The notes under the pieces: generated by a model
Seen by the model: the letters and a program-made list of their open reading frames with translations, nothing else
Told to the model about the DNA's origin: nothing
Database searches by the model: none
Shown here: positions 35,369 through 46,790 of the stretch, in pieces
How the letters are laid out: the number at the start of each line of letters is the position of its first letter
Numbering within the stretch: position 1 is the stretch's first letter
Translations under genes and position numbers: made by a program
Assembly (NCBI RefSeq): GCF_023091745.1
Contig: NC_068910.1
Span: forward strand, 183,513,170-183,577,169
Reading direction: 5' to 3'
Origin: Budorcas taxicolor
Lineage: Eukaryota; Chordata; Mammalia; Artiodactyla; Bovidae
Length of the DNA stretch: 64,000 nucleotides

Positions 35369-35571
35369 GGGGGACTTCACTGGTGGTCCAGTGTAAGATT
35401 TCACCTTCCATTGCAGAGGATATAGGCTCAGTCCCTAGCTGGGGCGCAGAGATCCCAAATGCTTTGGGGCCAAAAGGCCAAACGATGAAATGGAAGCAAT
35501 CTTGTAACAACTTCAATAAAGACTTTAAAAATGGTCCACATCAAAAAAAATCTTAAAAAAAATAAATTCAT
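35369..35571 (+). mobile_element. CHR-type tRNA SINE
   Basis: Begins 'gggggacttcactggtggtc', continues 'ccattgcagaggatataggc' and 'cagtccctagctggggcg', then an A-rich tail. This is the older artiodactyl tRNA-derived SINE, distinct from Bov-tA because the 'cactccagtattcttgcctg' A unit is absent. Confidence 0.82.
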
Positions 35572-36217
35572 ATTATGTATGTTCTTTATATATTGGAAGG
35601 AATGGGCTCAGAATGTCATTCTTTTCTACAGCTTCTGTTTCTGTCACCTGACAATAGTGTGTGTGGCTTTTTGTGTTACCTTCACGGTTGACACATTAGA
35701 GAAAATTACTAACAGATACAATGTTATAGGTGTAAGCCAGTTACCTGGATGCAGACCTTCTGGAATGGCTTCAATGACTTAGTCAGATAAAACCTGTCAT
35801 TTTAGATCAGCTTATCATACATCAATCTGTAAGGAAAAAAAAAACAAAAACATTAAGTGATTCACTGAAAAAGGTCAGGTTTTTATTTTCTAATTTATAA
35901 AATAAGCATTAACACTACATCTTAAGAATGTTTTTGAATGGAATGAAGCCATCTGTCAACATCAAGAACATATTTTTCCTTATACAGACTTAGGCTCTAC
36001 TGGGTGACCGTCTGTCAAGGGACCTCGTCCTCTTCCTGATTATAGTCAACATTTTCCCTCATACCCTTGTAGATGAATGCTAGAGAAAGTGAAGAAGAGT
36101 TTTTGGGTCAACAATAATGCAATTTCTAAGGCATTTCTGTAGATATAACTACTAAATATAAGAAACATCCTTATAAATTAGATTTTTACTTGTAAATTAA
36201 CAAACTTTGATATATGA
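35572..36217. other. Unassigned sequence
   Basis: No repeat or exon recognised. Confidence 0.4.
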
Positions 36218-36440
36218 TTATTAGAGTATAACTGCTATACAACATTGTGTTAGTTTCTGCTGTACAATGGAGTGAGTAATTTATATGTATACATATATCC
36301 CCCTCACTCTTGGACCTCCTGCTCACCACCCCTGCCTCCATCCGACCCATCCAGGTCACCACTGAGCAATGAGATGGGCTCCCTATGCTTTATAGCATGG
36401 TAGTGTGATTCCGTTTTACACATGGTAGGTAGTGTGATAC
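36218..36440 (-). mobile_element. L1 3' UTR fragment, antisense
   Basis: Antisense L1 signature: 'ttagagtataactgctatac', 'gtgttagtttctgctgtac', 'ccatccaggtcaccactgag'. Diverged and truncated. Confidence 0.75.
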
Positions 36441-36460
36441 ATAATTCTTTTCATACAAAG

Positions 36461-37328
36461 CTTCAGTTCAAGTTCAGTCACTCAGTCGTGTCCAGCGCTT
36501 TGCGACCCCATGAACTGCAGCACACCAGGCCTCCCCGTCCATCACCAACTCCCGGAGTCCACCCAAACCCATGCCCATTGAGTCGGTGATGCCTTCCAAC
36601 CATCTCATCCTCTATTGTCCCCTTCTCCTCCTGCCCTCAGTCTTTCCCAGCATCAGGGTCTTTTCAAATGAGTCAGCTCTTCACATCACGTGGCCAAAGG
36701 ATTGGAGTTTCAAGTTCAACATCAGTCCTTCCAATGAACACCTAGGACTGATCTCCTTTAGGAAGGACTGGTTGGATCTCCTTGCAGTCCAAGGGACTCT
36801 CAAGAGTGTTCTCCAACACCACAGTTCAAAAGCATCAGTTCTTCGGTGCTCAGCTTTCTTTACAGTCCATCTCTCACATCCATATGTGACCACTGGAAAA
36901 ACCATAGCCTTGACTGGATGGACCTTTGTTGGCAAAGTAATGTCTCTGCTTTTTAATATGCTGTCTAGGTTGGTCATAACTTTTCTTCCAAGGAGTAAGC
37001 GTCTTTTAATTTCATGGCTGCAGTCACCATCTGCAGTGATTTTGGAGCCCCAAAATATAAAGTCAGCCATTGTTTCCACTGTTTCCCCATCTATTTGCCA
37101 TGAAGTGATGGGACTGGATGCCATGATGTTAGTTTTCTGAATGTTGAGCTTTAAGCCAACTTTTTCACTCTCCTCTTTCACTTTCATCAAGAGGCTCTTT
37201 AGCTCTTCTTCACTTTCTGCCATAAGGGTGGTGTCATCTGCATATCTGAGGTCATTGATATTTCTCCCGGCAATCTTGACTCCAGCTTGTGCTTCCTCCA
37301 GCCCAGTGTTTCTCATGATGTACTCTAC
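36461..37328 (-). mobile_element. BovB (RTE) LINE, antisense, with long open remnant
   Basis: About 870 bp of reversed BovB 3' sequence. The minus-strand frame 36681-37316 runs 211 codons without a stop and includes the Tyr-Ala-Asp-Asp catalytic motif (codons at 37233-37244) and the C-terminal region after it. The frame ends at a TGA (36681-36683) where other copies have CGA. The N-terminal endonuclease and most of the reverse transcriptase are missing, so the copy is inactive. Confidence 0.94.
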
Positions 37329-37764
37329 AAAGTGTTATTGTGCCATAATTTTGAAAAGAAATCTCCTTAAAAGTTTTTTCTGTTTTAATTTTTCATAGAA
37401 GTAATATATATATGTGGTACAAGTGCCTAGTTATGGAAATGTATAAAGTAAAAGTACACATCTCTTAATTCTCTGATTGTCTCTCCAGATCTACTTCCCA
37501 GAGATATTTACTAGTAATAGTTTTTTATGTACCCTTTAGAACTTAAAAAAAAGTGGACCCATGCATATAAATGTGTATATCCATGGCTTCTCATTTTATG
37601 CATTATATGTTCTGTACTTCGCTTTCCTTTAAAAAAAAAAAACAGTAATATGGCTTGTAGAACTTTCTACATCAGATACACAAATCTATCTCACTCATTT
37701 TGATAGCTATTTAGTATTTTATTCATTGCTCTGAAATATGATAATTGATATAATCAGCCCCTAG

Positions 37765-37996
37765 TGGGCCTTGCGGGCTTTCCAGGTGGCTCAGAGGTAA
37801 AGAATTTGCCTGCCAATGCAGAAGACTCAGGAGACGCAGGTTCAAGCTCTGGGTGGAGAAGGTCACCTGGAGGAGGAAATGACAACCCATTCCAATATTC
37901 TTGCCTGGGAAATCCCACGGACAGAGGAGCCTGGTGGGCTACAGTCCATGGGGTTACAGAGTCAGACTAAGTGACTCAGCACACATCATGGGCCTT
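37765..37996 (+). mobile_element. Bov-tA SINE with target-site duplications
   Basis: Body 37773-37988, sense, with head 'gggctttccaggtggctca'. Target-site duplications 'tgggcctt' lie at 37765-37772 and 37989-37996. It is inserted in an old antisense L1M. Confidence 0.92.
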
Positions 37997-38620
37997 AAGG
38001 TTTTTTTTTCCCTTCTATTTCCCTTTTTTTGGATGTAAAAAAGTCTCAATGATCATATTTATATATATGCATTTTTGTCCTTATATGATTATACTGGTAG
38101 AATAAATTCCAAACATAATTGTCAATATAAATTGTTTATACACTCTAGGTTTTTGGAAGATACTTACAAAATGTCCTCTATAATGGCTATATGGATTTAA
38201 GATTAGCAAAAAATCTGACTTGTATAAAATTTTGCATTTTTTCTCAGTCTGATAAGTGAAAAATATATATTTGTTTTGGTTTACCTTTTTTTTGGTTATG
38301 AATGAGGTTGAGCTTCTTTTTGTTTTCTTATTTTTGCAGTTATTTTTCTACTAGTTTGCCTAGTTATGGCCTTCACTCATTTTTCCATTGGGTTCATTGT
38401 TTCTCATTTTAAAAAGCTCATGTCGAAAATTGGCATTTTACATGTAATGTGTGGCAAATAGCTTTCCTCTTTTGTGTTTGTTTCTGGTGCTTTTTACTAC
38501 ACAACCATTTTAAAATTTTTATTTAGCCAAATTCATCAATATTTTTCATTATGGTTTGGGGATTTTTTAAAGTAAGAAATTGTTTCAAGTTAATGAATTA
38601 CTCAAGAAGATTGTGTAAAG

Positions 38621-38640
38621 GTGTTTTTTTTTTTTTTTTC
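38621..38640. repeat. Poly(T) tract
   Basis: About 20 uninterrupted T inside the antisense L1M. Confidence 0.9.
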
Positions 38641-39257
38641 CTAGCAACAACGTATACGAGTTTTCAAGTTTTACTATCACATTGTGGTACAGGAGCATTT
38701 TGGCATTAGAAGAATATATTTTTAACTTATTTTTTGGTGGTTTTTTTGTCATAGCAAAAATTTTCCCATGAGATATTTTTTCGTATAACATGCCACTCTG
38801 GTGTAAAATCTGTGAACTCTTATAGGGCTCTAGTATACCTTAGGGAAAAAAATAGAGACAGGTTGACTTGCCAGGATCATTCTCAGAGGGTTAATGGTGG
38901 TTGTTTATGATCTGAAATCTAGAGTGAGTTAGAAGGAAAGGAAAAGAAATTCCAAGATAAACAAAAAGTACGAATGGAGGCTCATGATAGGAAAGTCTGA
39001 AAGCACATGCCAAAAAAGAGGAAAGAAAAGTCACGTTTGATCTTAGCCTTGATCTTAATAATCCTCAAAAGCTTTAAAGATTTGTTATATATTTTGCCTA
39101 GTGTTTCTTATCTGTTCGTGCAAATATGCAGGCATTTAAAAAATCTCTAAGTGATTTTGCTCTCAAATCAGTGCTAGTGTAACTGAAATGTTTTTATTAG
39201 AACACCAATGACCCAAATAAGACATTTATGGCACCTTGACAAAAATCTATCAAAGAC

Positions 39258-39289
<32 letters not shown>

Positions 39290-39309
39290 TCTCTCTCTCT
39301 CTCTCTCTC
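39258..39309. repeat. (CA)n(CT)n compound microsatellite
   Basis: A CA tract is followed directly by a CT tract, about 52 bp in total. Confidence 0.95.
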
Positions 39310-40485
39310 ATTGGATTTATGTTTTATACATTGCTGTATTCACTTTTAATTATCTTTCCTTGTCACTAGATATTTAAAAATATATACATATAAAATACAC
39401 AATGACTGTATAATATTCCATCATATGGCTTAATGTAATGGGAATTTAAAAGAATAGATTTATATTTCTCGCAAAAATCCACTCTGTTAACCCAGTATAT
39501 CAAACGCTAGAACACAGTCAGGAAATTATTACATAGGAATCACATCAGATTATTTTCCATTCCTGATAAAGTGGCAGCAATTAACTGTGTGAAGGTTAAG
39601 TGCTGGAAGACATCATGGTACAAAGCATTTTATGTGAGATGACATCATTTGAATGAAAGGAGAATTCGATGATTAAACCTGGGTTAATGGAACGTTCTTG
39701 TTCTAGCAGCATACCATGTTATTTACAAGCATGTAAAATGCATCTGAATTGCATAACAAGAAGAGTTTGGGTCCAAAAGTGAAGAAAAGCATATATGATG
39801 ATGAAATTGTAAATGGATGAAGTTTAGAAGAAATGCTGTAAGGTTTTTCTTTCTTTTTTTTTTTCTTCAGTTTATTTAGGAAAAAAAAAAAAAACTAGTG
39901 TTGATTAAATTCAGCCACAGGCACAACTATTTGGGGTTAGTGAGATGAGCAGGACTGTTAAGAGTCACAAGAGAATCACTAGTACTTTATCATTGATCAG
40001 CACTAAGAAACTCTGCCTGCTAGTTTGCAGGATGTCTCCTGGGCACAAGTTCCCTTTTGAGCATTCACCACTTGGCTTTATGGCATCCCTGGGATGATTT
40101 TTGCCCTCATCTATAACTTACAAGTTAGACACTGTACTATTAGTGCTGCCGAAAGTTCTAGATCTAAGCAGCTGGTAACATTCTGTCTCCCAAGGATGTC
40201 CCTTTATCACGGAGAAAATCGTGGCTGCTTAGTTCTGTTGACATGCCTCTCCTCTCAAACATGATCACAGGGAGCCCAGACTCACCTCGGTCTTTTGACC
40301 CACATCAATGAGCCTCTGTCAAAACAACAGACATTTGACCCAGTCCAACTGACAGCTCTCAGAGAGTCTATATGCACTGGGAAAAATGTTTCAGAGACTC
40401 ATCATTTGAGAAGTCACTGGCTTAAAATAAGGTACCCTTGTTTGCAGACTGACTGATTAGTATTATATTCAACTAAAGTTTTAGA

Positions 40486-40553
40486 AACTGTGCTTATAGA
40501 TAAATGTGTTTATATTAAAACTATGCTTATAGATAAATATGTATTTATATTAA
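40486..40553. repeat. Short tandem duplication (about 34 bp x 2)
   Basis: The block at 40486-40518 recurs at 40519-40553 with a few changes; both copies contain 'tgcttatagataaat'. Confidence 0.75.
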
Positions 40554-40944
40554 AAGGTGAAAGAGTGATGTATAATTTGAGTTGGAAAGATAAACACTTT
40601 ATATATGTAGGATATGGGTTGTTCAACTCAGGAACTTTTTTAAAAAGTTCATCAGAACAGAAAGGCAAAAAAAGATAAATTTCAGGTAAGTTTTGGGAAA
40701 CTAGAGATATCAAATTTTAAGTTTTAAGTTATGAACTATCATCGTTTTCTTACTTGTTTCCCAACTAAAGAAGGAATTCCTAGAATTTCTCATTATTGAA
40801 GTTAAAGGTAAGATGATAGGAAAATGTTATAGATCTTGCTTTTTTTCTATGAGGAAAACAGAACTTGATTTCCAATTATAACTTTCTAATAATTATCCAA
40901 TAATTAATTGCTCCAATAATTAACTGGTCTTAAAAAGCAGGCAG

Positions 40945-41300
40945 CCTAATGTAGAGCAGACAGTGTGGGTAGCAACAAAGAGCACAGAGTCACAATTGTG
41001 TTCAAATCTTGACTCTAACAGTTACCAAAATTGGGTATGCTACTTATCACATTATTACTCAGTATCCCAATCTATAAAATGGGGATGAGGCAGTGACTAT
41101 TATAGAGGGATGTCGTGAGGATTAAATAAAACACAGTGTTGAAAGGCTGAACATTGTTTGGCGCATTCAGCCAGTCAGTTCAGTTGCTGTCTCTCAGTCG
41201 TGTCCGACTCTTTGCGAGCCCACGAGTTGCAGCACGCCAGGCCTCCCTGTCCATCACCAACTCCCGGAGTTCACCCAATAAATGTTAGTTTTGTTAAAAA
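40945..41300 (+). repeat. MIR SINE, split by a BovB fragment
   Basis: MIR pattern: 'gagcacagagtcacaattgt', 'tctataaaatggggatgagg', 'gatgtcgtgaggattaaata', 'catt'. After the BovB at 41170-41274 the MIR tail 'caataaatgttagtt' resumes, so BovB landed inside the MIR near its 3' end. Confidence 0.8.
41170..41274 (-). mobile_element. Short BovB insertion, antisense
   Basis: About 105 bp of reversed BovB 3' end: 'cagtcagttcagttgctg', 'cgtgtccgactctttgcgag', 'ccatcaccaactcccggagt'. It splits the MIR above. Target-site duplications are unclear. Confidence 0.9.
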
Positions 41301-41404
41301 TGTTATTTTATTAAAAAGTCAAGAAAGTAGCCTCTAGGTAATCATTTGAGCAAGCCGGAGGTACTGTCACTTGTGCTTTTCTAGCTTTAAAGTCCTTTCG
41401 AATC

Positions 41405-41530
41405 ATGTGAAGATCTTGCTAAAATGCAGATTCTGATTCAGTCGGTCCAGGTGGGGTCTGAGAGTCTGAATTTCTAATAAGCTCCCAAGCGATACTCGTG
41501 ATGCTAGTCTGGGGACCTTGACACCTGAGG
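41405..41530 (+). mobile_element. MER5-like hAT element
   Basis: Sense MER5A pattern: 'gatcttgctaaaatgcagat', 'tctgattcagtcggtccagg', 'tctaataagctcccaagcga', 'ggggaccttgac'. A second, oppositely oriented MER5-like end ('cttcccaggtgattttcata', 'gaagaaccactgc') lies at about 41606-41672 and may be a separate fragment. Confidence 0.7.
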
Positions 41531-41672
41531 TAAATGTGGCGGTTCTCAATAGGGAAGAAATGGGGAAAGAAGAAACGGGAAGTGCAGACAATACGTACAG
41601 ATTTAAAACGCTTCCCAGGTGATTTTCATATGCTTGCCTTACCTGCTCTGTGATGCCTGAAGAACCACTGCT

Positions 41673-43994
41673 TTGATATTTCAACCTTTTATTCTTTTCA
41701 TAGCTCTTTTTCTTATTCTTTACCTTTCTCTTGCCTTATTTTTTAAAATTTATTTATTTTAATTGGAGCTTCCTTGCCTTAGACTTTTAAAGCTTTAGAT
41801 TTAAAGCAATTGTATTAATGCTTAGTTATTCCATTAGTAAGACTAAAGCAACACTTTTAAGTCACTTTATTGTAATAGGAAAGGTTTCTAACATTTCCTC
41901 AATATAAGGATCTGAAAATATATTTAATGTTTTCCACAAATTAAGCCAAAATCAGACAAATAGGCAAGAAAGTGACTTAAATAACAGAATACAAGGCGGT
42001 TGGGTGTGGTGCATACTATCAAAGGAGTTAAAACCCCATGGGGAAAGGAAAGCTGTGGTTATTATGGAAGGGGCCAGAATCAAACATGAAACCACATTAG
42101 ATATTCCACCCAGTCTGAAAGGTAGAAGGAAGAGAGGGTTGTTTTTAAATGGCTTCCTACCCCAGTGGCATTGAGATGACTGGCGAGACCTATATCTAAT
42201 ATGTACTTAGCTTGACCAACATCTCTCTAGGACAGAGACCATTTTTATACTTCAGTGTGTCCTCAGGACCTAAGGCCTCTCAGATCCATTGCATTCCCTC
42301 AGTAAGTATCTTCTACTATTGTTGATATATTTCATACGTATAATTCTTCCTTTTCCAAGGCAGATAAGAGGAGCTTTGACTAAAATAAGAAATAACTAAA
42401 GAAAACTTATAGAGGAAATTAGCAATCATTAACTCTCTTTAAAAGTACAGAATTATATCCATATAACTTTTATTACAGTATATTGTTACAATTATTCTAT
42501 TAAAAAAGTACAGAACCAAATGTATATATGTCAGTATTCTTACTCTGAAGTTAACTATGTAGCCAAAGTACTTTAATTCATTGATCTAAATGAGATTTTA
42601 ACATCATCTGATGAAGAACAAAGCAGCTTTGATTATATGAAGAGAATAAGAAATCCCATAAAACTTGACCCAAACTGAATGGTTATTAATGCTATGATTT
42701 TAAATATTAAGGGCATGTAGAATTGGTACTTAGACTATGAAAAATAAAGCATACCTATTTCTTACCCATTTTTCCAATTTGTGTTAGAAAAGTAAATGGG
42801 CAACACAATTTAAAATATTCTTGCCTATAGGAAGGAAAATCAAATGATAACTGGAAGATTCTAGACACTTACTTCTAGTGTATATATATATAGTCTTTGT
42901 TAGTAAAATATTTTGAAAGAAATTTTGGTTTTCATAGTCAAGGAAATTTTCTCCCACAGTGATCATCTGCTATGAAGAGAAAGGATCAAAATCAGAAAAC
43001 TTTTAATGTTAATACAACCACAGCTAAGATTCACTTGTCATGTTATGATTGTTCTAAACATATATTTTGTTTTCTAATTGTCAAGTTTGTCATTAAAATA
43101 ACCAGCAAACAAAGCATCTGGCAAATTTATAACTCTGTAGATTTTTTTTTTTTGCTGTGATGTATTTTAGATGTATTTTAGAGCTTTAATAGGATAATAG
43201 TAGTAATTTGCCAAATCATTTGCCTATTACCTTAAATCCATAGAGATACTTCTAGATTTAAGATGGCTTTGTATATTAAGCCATTGAAAAGCTGATTTTT
43301 CATAGCTGAAATTCCTATTGTGATTACAAATAAAAAATGTAAAATGATACCTAAATTTAAGTGGGAAATGGAACAAAATTTACTTTTGCTGTGGAAGCTT
43401 TAATGTACTGTTTTAATAGACACTAATGAGAAAAGAAACAAACCGTGTTATCCAATGACTTCAGACAATTTTGAAAGAGAAAATTTATAATCATTTTGAA
43501 GAAAATAATAGTACTTTCCAGTAGTGATGGGTTAAGAAGCTGGTTTTTCCCATTTTCTAGATAACAGGGGTAAGTGTTTGGTTACATTTTTTATACTTGG
43601 ACATTTTGTTGCTCTGGCTCTGTATTTTTTTATTGCCACAGTCTGTCTTCAAAACAGCTTTTAATTTTTTATAACACCTGGATGTACTTCAAACTTCTAA
43701 CTAAAATTTTTAATTTTTCAGACTGCTCTCAGAGGCTCTGGCATTGCTCAGTCATGACTGAGCAGGAAGAGGACTAAGTAAACTAGTGAACTTGGGGCAA
43801 AAGACCGGGAGCCTGCATCAGGCAGCCAAAACATCTAAGTGTGATGGGTCTGGATCTTGGTCCCTGTATCAAATTTGAAAACAAAACACAGCAACTGTCA
43901 GCTGCATTAAAAGGACACCGTGAAAGCACAGATAAAACTATAAGAGACGTGAATCATGCATTTTAACTGAGTTTCAAACTCCTTTTCGAATGTG
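41673..43994. other. Unassigned AT-rich sequence
   Basis: About 2.3 kb with little recognised. A weak L2-like tail may lie near 42225-42320. T-runs occur near 43141-43153. Confidence 0.4.
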
Positions 43995-44205
43995 TGAATG
44001 TGTAACGCAGTCGTGTCCAACTCTTTGAGACCCCATGGACCATATGTAGCCTGCCAGGGTCCTCTGTCCATGGAATTCTCTATGCAAGAATACTGGAGTG
44101 GGTTGCCATGCTCTTCTCCAGGGGATCTTCCTGACCCAGGGATGGAACCTAGGTCCCCTGCATAGCAGGCAGATTCTTTACTATTTGAGCTATCTGAGAA
44201 GCTCT
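43995..44205 (-). mobile_element. Bov-tA SINE, antisense
   Basis: Reversed body from 'cgcagtcgtgtccaactctt' to a decayed head 'tttgagctatctgagaagc'. No clear target-site duplication. Confidence 0.9.
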
Positions 44206-44288
44206 CAAGTATTTTACCTGGGCTTTGGGTAAGCAGCAAATTTTCTTTCATTATTTTTCATCTAGCGCAGGACAAGAATTAGTCATAG

Positions 44289-44333
44289 TAACAACAACAA
44301 CAACAGTAATAAGAAGCAGCAGCAGCAGCAGCA
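44289..44333. repeat. (AAC)n and (AGC)n trinucleotide tracts
   Basis: An AAC tract at 44289-44304 and an AGC tract at 44314-44333, separated by a few bases. These could be the tail remains of a SINE or BovB whose body is gone. Confidence 0.85.
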
Positions 44334-46149
44334 GAATAACCCCAAATTATATACCAGCACACACACACAACTCTTACTAAAAGTAGGAAAAGAAAAAACA
44401 AAGAAGAAACCTGAACAATTCACAAAGTCACAGTTTGAGCACTAAAGCAGAGTAAGAGGGGGATAGCAGAGATTTGTGCTCAGAGCTCCTGGGATGCAGA
44501 GCATTGCCAAAGCAAGAGTGACTGGGAGACACTTTATAAAACTTGTCTCCCTTTGGCTTCAGTGGAAGAAAACCAGCTTTCTTTTGGGTTGGATGATGGG
44601 ACAGTTGATTCAGTTTAAGATCAAAGAAGAATTGAGCTAGAAATCGAGGCCTCATGATGGACACAAAAAACAAGGAAATTAGGAAGAAAAAAAAGGGAGC
44701 TGCAATAGAGTAGATAACGGGCTAGATACTACTAATCATGAAAACTTTAGCAAAGTGTTGAGATCCAGCAACTTGGGGCCACTCCCTGATCCTTCAGCCA
44801 GGCTGTAGAAACTTCCAACTGTAATCTAGGGGATGGACACTTGGACCTAATGATTTTCCAGAGCAGATAATTTACCAGGAGAGCTATTTAGACAGTTTTG
44901 AGGAGCACAAACATGGGCTAAAAGGGTAATTGTTTTAGACTTTATTTTTTAAAGCAATAACTAGGAAAGAAAAGGAATCAAGGAATTTTATCACTAGAGG
45001 GACCTGAGGTTTGAGTTGTGAAGTAACTCTAACAGCACATGGCCAGTTATGTGGAAGTCTGCATTCCCAGCTCTCTGTGCTTCCTTGCCCCTGCACTGTC
45101 TTCCAGATGGGTGTTGGAATCCATCAGTCTCCAGAGAGATTATCCATGTGGTGGGGCCTTGAGAGCTAGGGAAACACTAGCAGGCAACAAGGGAAACAGG
45201 CAGTTTCCTTTAAAGAAGACGTATAAAGGTGTTACAGCTTATGCTAAGGAGAATAAACCTTGGAGACCCAGGGCGGTATAACTTCCAAGAGAATCATGTT
45301 GGGGATGACAGCAACTTGAAGAGGAGATAGAGGTTGTTCAAAAAAGTTATAAAACAGAGCGGTGGGGTGCCAGATTTCCTCCCTGCCTCATTGTTACTCT
45401 CATCTAGGAATGACACTAGAAGTAGCCAGGTGGAAAATGTGATCCCAAGGGAAAGTGAGCACCCAAACTTTCACCAAGAAGACAGGGCTCCAGAGGGCCA
45501 CTCGTGGGTGTTTGATTCTTAATTAAGCCAACAGCAAAGAAAGATCAGGTAAAGAGGCCCGCCATGTGCTCAATAGCTCAGGGAAGGAGACTCTTCTGGA
45601 GACAAAGCATCTGGCATTGTCGATAGATCAGGCTGGACATTTAAGAGAACTGGAGAATGGGGTGCTAGGTAGAGGGGTGTATGAAGGGAAGGCGTCAGCA
45701 AGAGGTTCTGCTCGGTCTTGGAAGCAGAAGAATTTCTCCTAAAATCCCCCTCAGTGACAAACATGTTCTGGCCAGGGCTGCGGGGATTGGCGTGTTCAGA
45801 AAAGCTCCGTTTTCCTTCTCCCCAGTTAATTCGATGCGGACTCAGCATCCCGGGCCAAGGACCCAGCGTTATCATTTGAAGAGGGGAGGTGGGGAGGTGA
45901 ACCTTGCAGGTGCCTGGCAGAGTGTGGGGACGATCAAGTACTCCTTTAAACTGGCACAACTTTTAAAGGTACTTCCGCCTCGAGGAGTAATATACACAGA
46001 TCACAGTTTAAAGACACGAGTTAGCTAAAAAGCCTCGGGAAGAAAGTTTCCTTGGTTGCATCCCATCTCTGCAGATGCCTCACTTGTGATCCGCAGAGTT
46101 TGGTCAAATCAGAATGAAACGTCGGGGGCATGCGGCAAACAAGATCAGA
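44334..46149. other. Unique sequence, candidate first-intron start
   Basis: No repeat recognised. GC content and CpG frequency rise from about 45600 toward the promoter. If the promoter reading is right, this is the beginning of intron 1 on the minus strand. Open frames at 45570-46028 on both strands look like by-products of the higher GC content. Confidence 0.45.
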
Positions 46150-46334
46150 CTACTTCTTCCCACACCTGATTTGGGGAAGGTCCTCCACCTTCCAGTGGGT
46201 GCCGGGGGACCTTAGCTCGCTCTAGCCACCGTCTCCAAGAGCCTCCCGGCACCGCGCCCGCAGCTGACACCTTGGCACGAAACTGACACCCCCGCCCCAG
46301 CCCCCAAGCTGGCGGGGCAGTCCGCGCCACTCAC

Positions 46335-46521
46335 CCGCGCTCACTCGGGACGCTGCGCCGGCGTCGGCCGAGCTGGCGGCGCCGGTTCAGGGTGCGCCCT
46401 CACTCCCGGGGCTCGCTTGGGTTCCTCCTCATGGATCGCCGTCTCGGGTAGGCAGAGCTGCTAATCGCGCGTCTGCCCGGGCGCTCAGTCGCCTCAGGCC
46501 CTTGACTGACTGGCGCTGGAA
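46335..46521 (-). other. Candidate non-coding first exon of an unidentified gene
   Basis: From the start predicted by the TATA box to a strong minus-strand splice donor, GG|GTGAGT, with the intron beginning at 46334. The exon would be about 187 nt and GC-rich. It contains one ATG frame of 10 codons ending in a stop (46400-46432), so the main coding sequence would start in a later exon. That exon was not found; it may lie beyond the left edge. I do not recognise the gene. Confidence 0.5.
46400..46432 (-). other. Short upstream ORF in the candidate 5' UTR
   Basis: ATG at 46432 opens a 10-codon frame (MRRNPSEPRE) closed by TGA at 46400-46402. If the exon is real, this would be an upstream ORF able to lower translation of the main frame. 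The frame stays open upstream of the ATG to beyond the predicted start site, with no in-frame stop. Confidence 0.4.
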
Positions 46522-46545
46522 TCGTCTTCTCTGAGGCAGCTCCAA

Positions 46546-46552
46546 ATTTATA
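46546..46552 (-). promoter_or_regulatory. TATA box of minus-strand promoter
   Basis: The minus strand reads 'ggtataaatttgg' around TATAAAT at 46552-46546. It predicts a transcription start about 30 bp downstream, near 46520. A TATA box inside a CpG island is less common than a TATA-less island and suggests a defined start site. Confidence 0.65.
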
Positions 46553-46616
46553 CCGAGGGGCGTTGCTGCTTCGAGGGTTCCAGGGGCGAGGCTGTGTTTT
46601 GCACTCTCTCCTCCTC

Positions 46617-46630
46617 CGCCCCGCCCGGGA
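46617..46630 (-). promoter_or_regulatory. GC box (Sp1/KLF-type)
   Basis: The plus strand reads 'ccgccccgcccggg', giving GGGCGGGGCGG on the minus strand, about 65 bp upstream of the minus-strand TATA box. This is a normal place for a proximal promoter element. Confidence 0.65.
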
Positions 46631-46790
46631 GACCCTCTCGGCCCAACCCCCTTTCCTCTCCAGATGCTGACGGAAGAGGGATGATGCCACAGCCATCCCC
46701 GGTGTCACTTACTAGATCTGCGAGTACCTGGCACTGAACCCGGCATCGGGGGAGGGAGTGGAGAAAGGAGGGAGAGCCGAGGGTGCAGGA

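Larger units (their letters stand above)
37380..38860 (-). mobile_element. Old L1M 3' half, antisense, split by a SINE
   Basis: Blocks fit the antisense 3' part of L1M elements: 'gtagaactttctacatcaga', 'gatagctatttagtatttta', 'gtctgataagtgaaaaat', 'gaatgaggttgagcttcttt', 'tttttccattgggttcattg', 'ttatttagccaaattcatca'. Highly decayed. A Bov-tA SINE occupies 37773-37988. Confidence 0.65.
38861..40944. other. Unassigned sequence with simple repeats
   Basis: No transposable element recognised. Simple sequence includes the CA/CT tract at 39258-39309, T- and A-runs at about 39851-39893, and a short tandem duplication at 40486-40553. Confidence 0.4.
46150..46790. promoter_or_regulatory. CpG island
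   Basis: The only CpG-dense, GC-rich stretch of the window. CpGs cluster at about 46240-46640, with phrases such as 'gctgcgccggcgtcggccg' and 'ccgccccgcccggg'. Nothing else here has a comparable density. CpG islands usually mark promoters of widely or developmentally expressed genes. It spans the candidate TATA box and first exon described separately. Confidence 0.88.

Noticed and set aside
36571..37140. 189-codon plus-strand frame
   Set aside because: Antisense of the BovB reverse-transcriptase frame on the minus strand; the coding pattern lies on the other strand.
45570..45959. 129-codon minus-strand proline-rich frame as exon 2
   Set aside because: It lies less than 1 kb past the donor, but I see no clear pairing of acceptor and donor around it and no known domain. 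High local GC explains its length.
46400..46708. 102-codon minus-strand frame across the CpG island as a protein gene
   Set aside because: It begins upstream of the TATA box, so most of it would not be transcribed from that promoter; only its last 10 codons fall in the candidate exon with an ATG.
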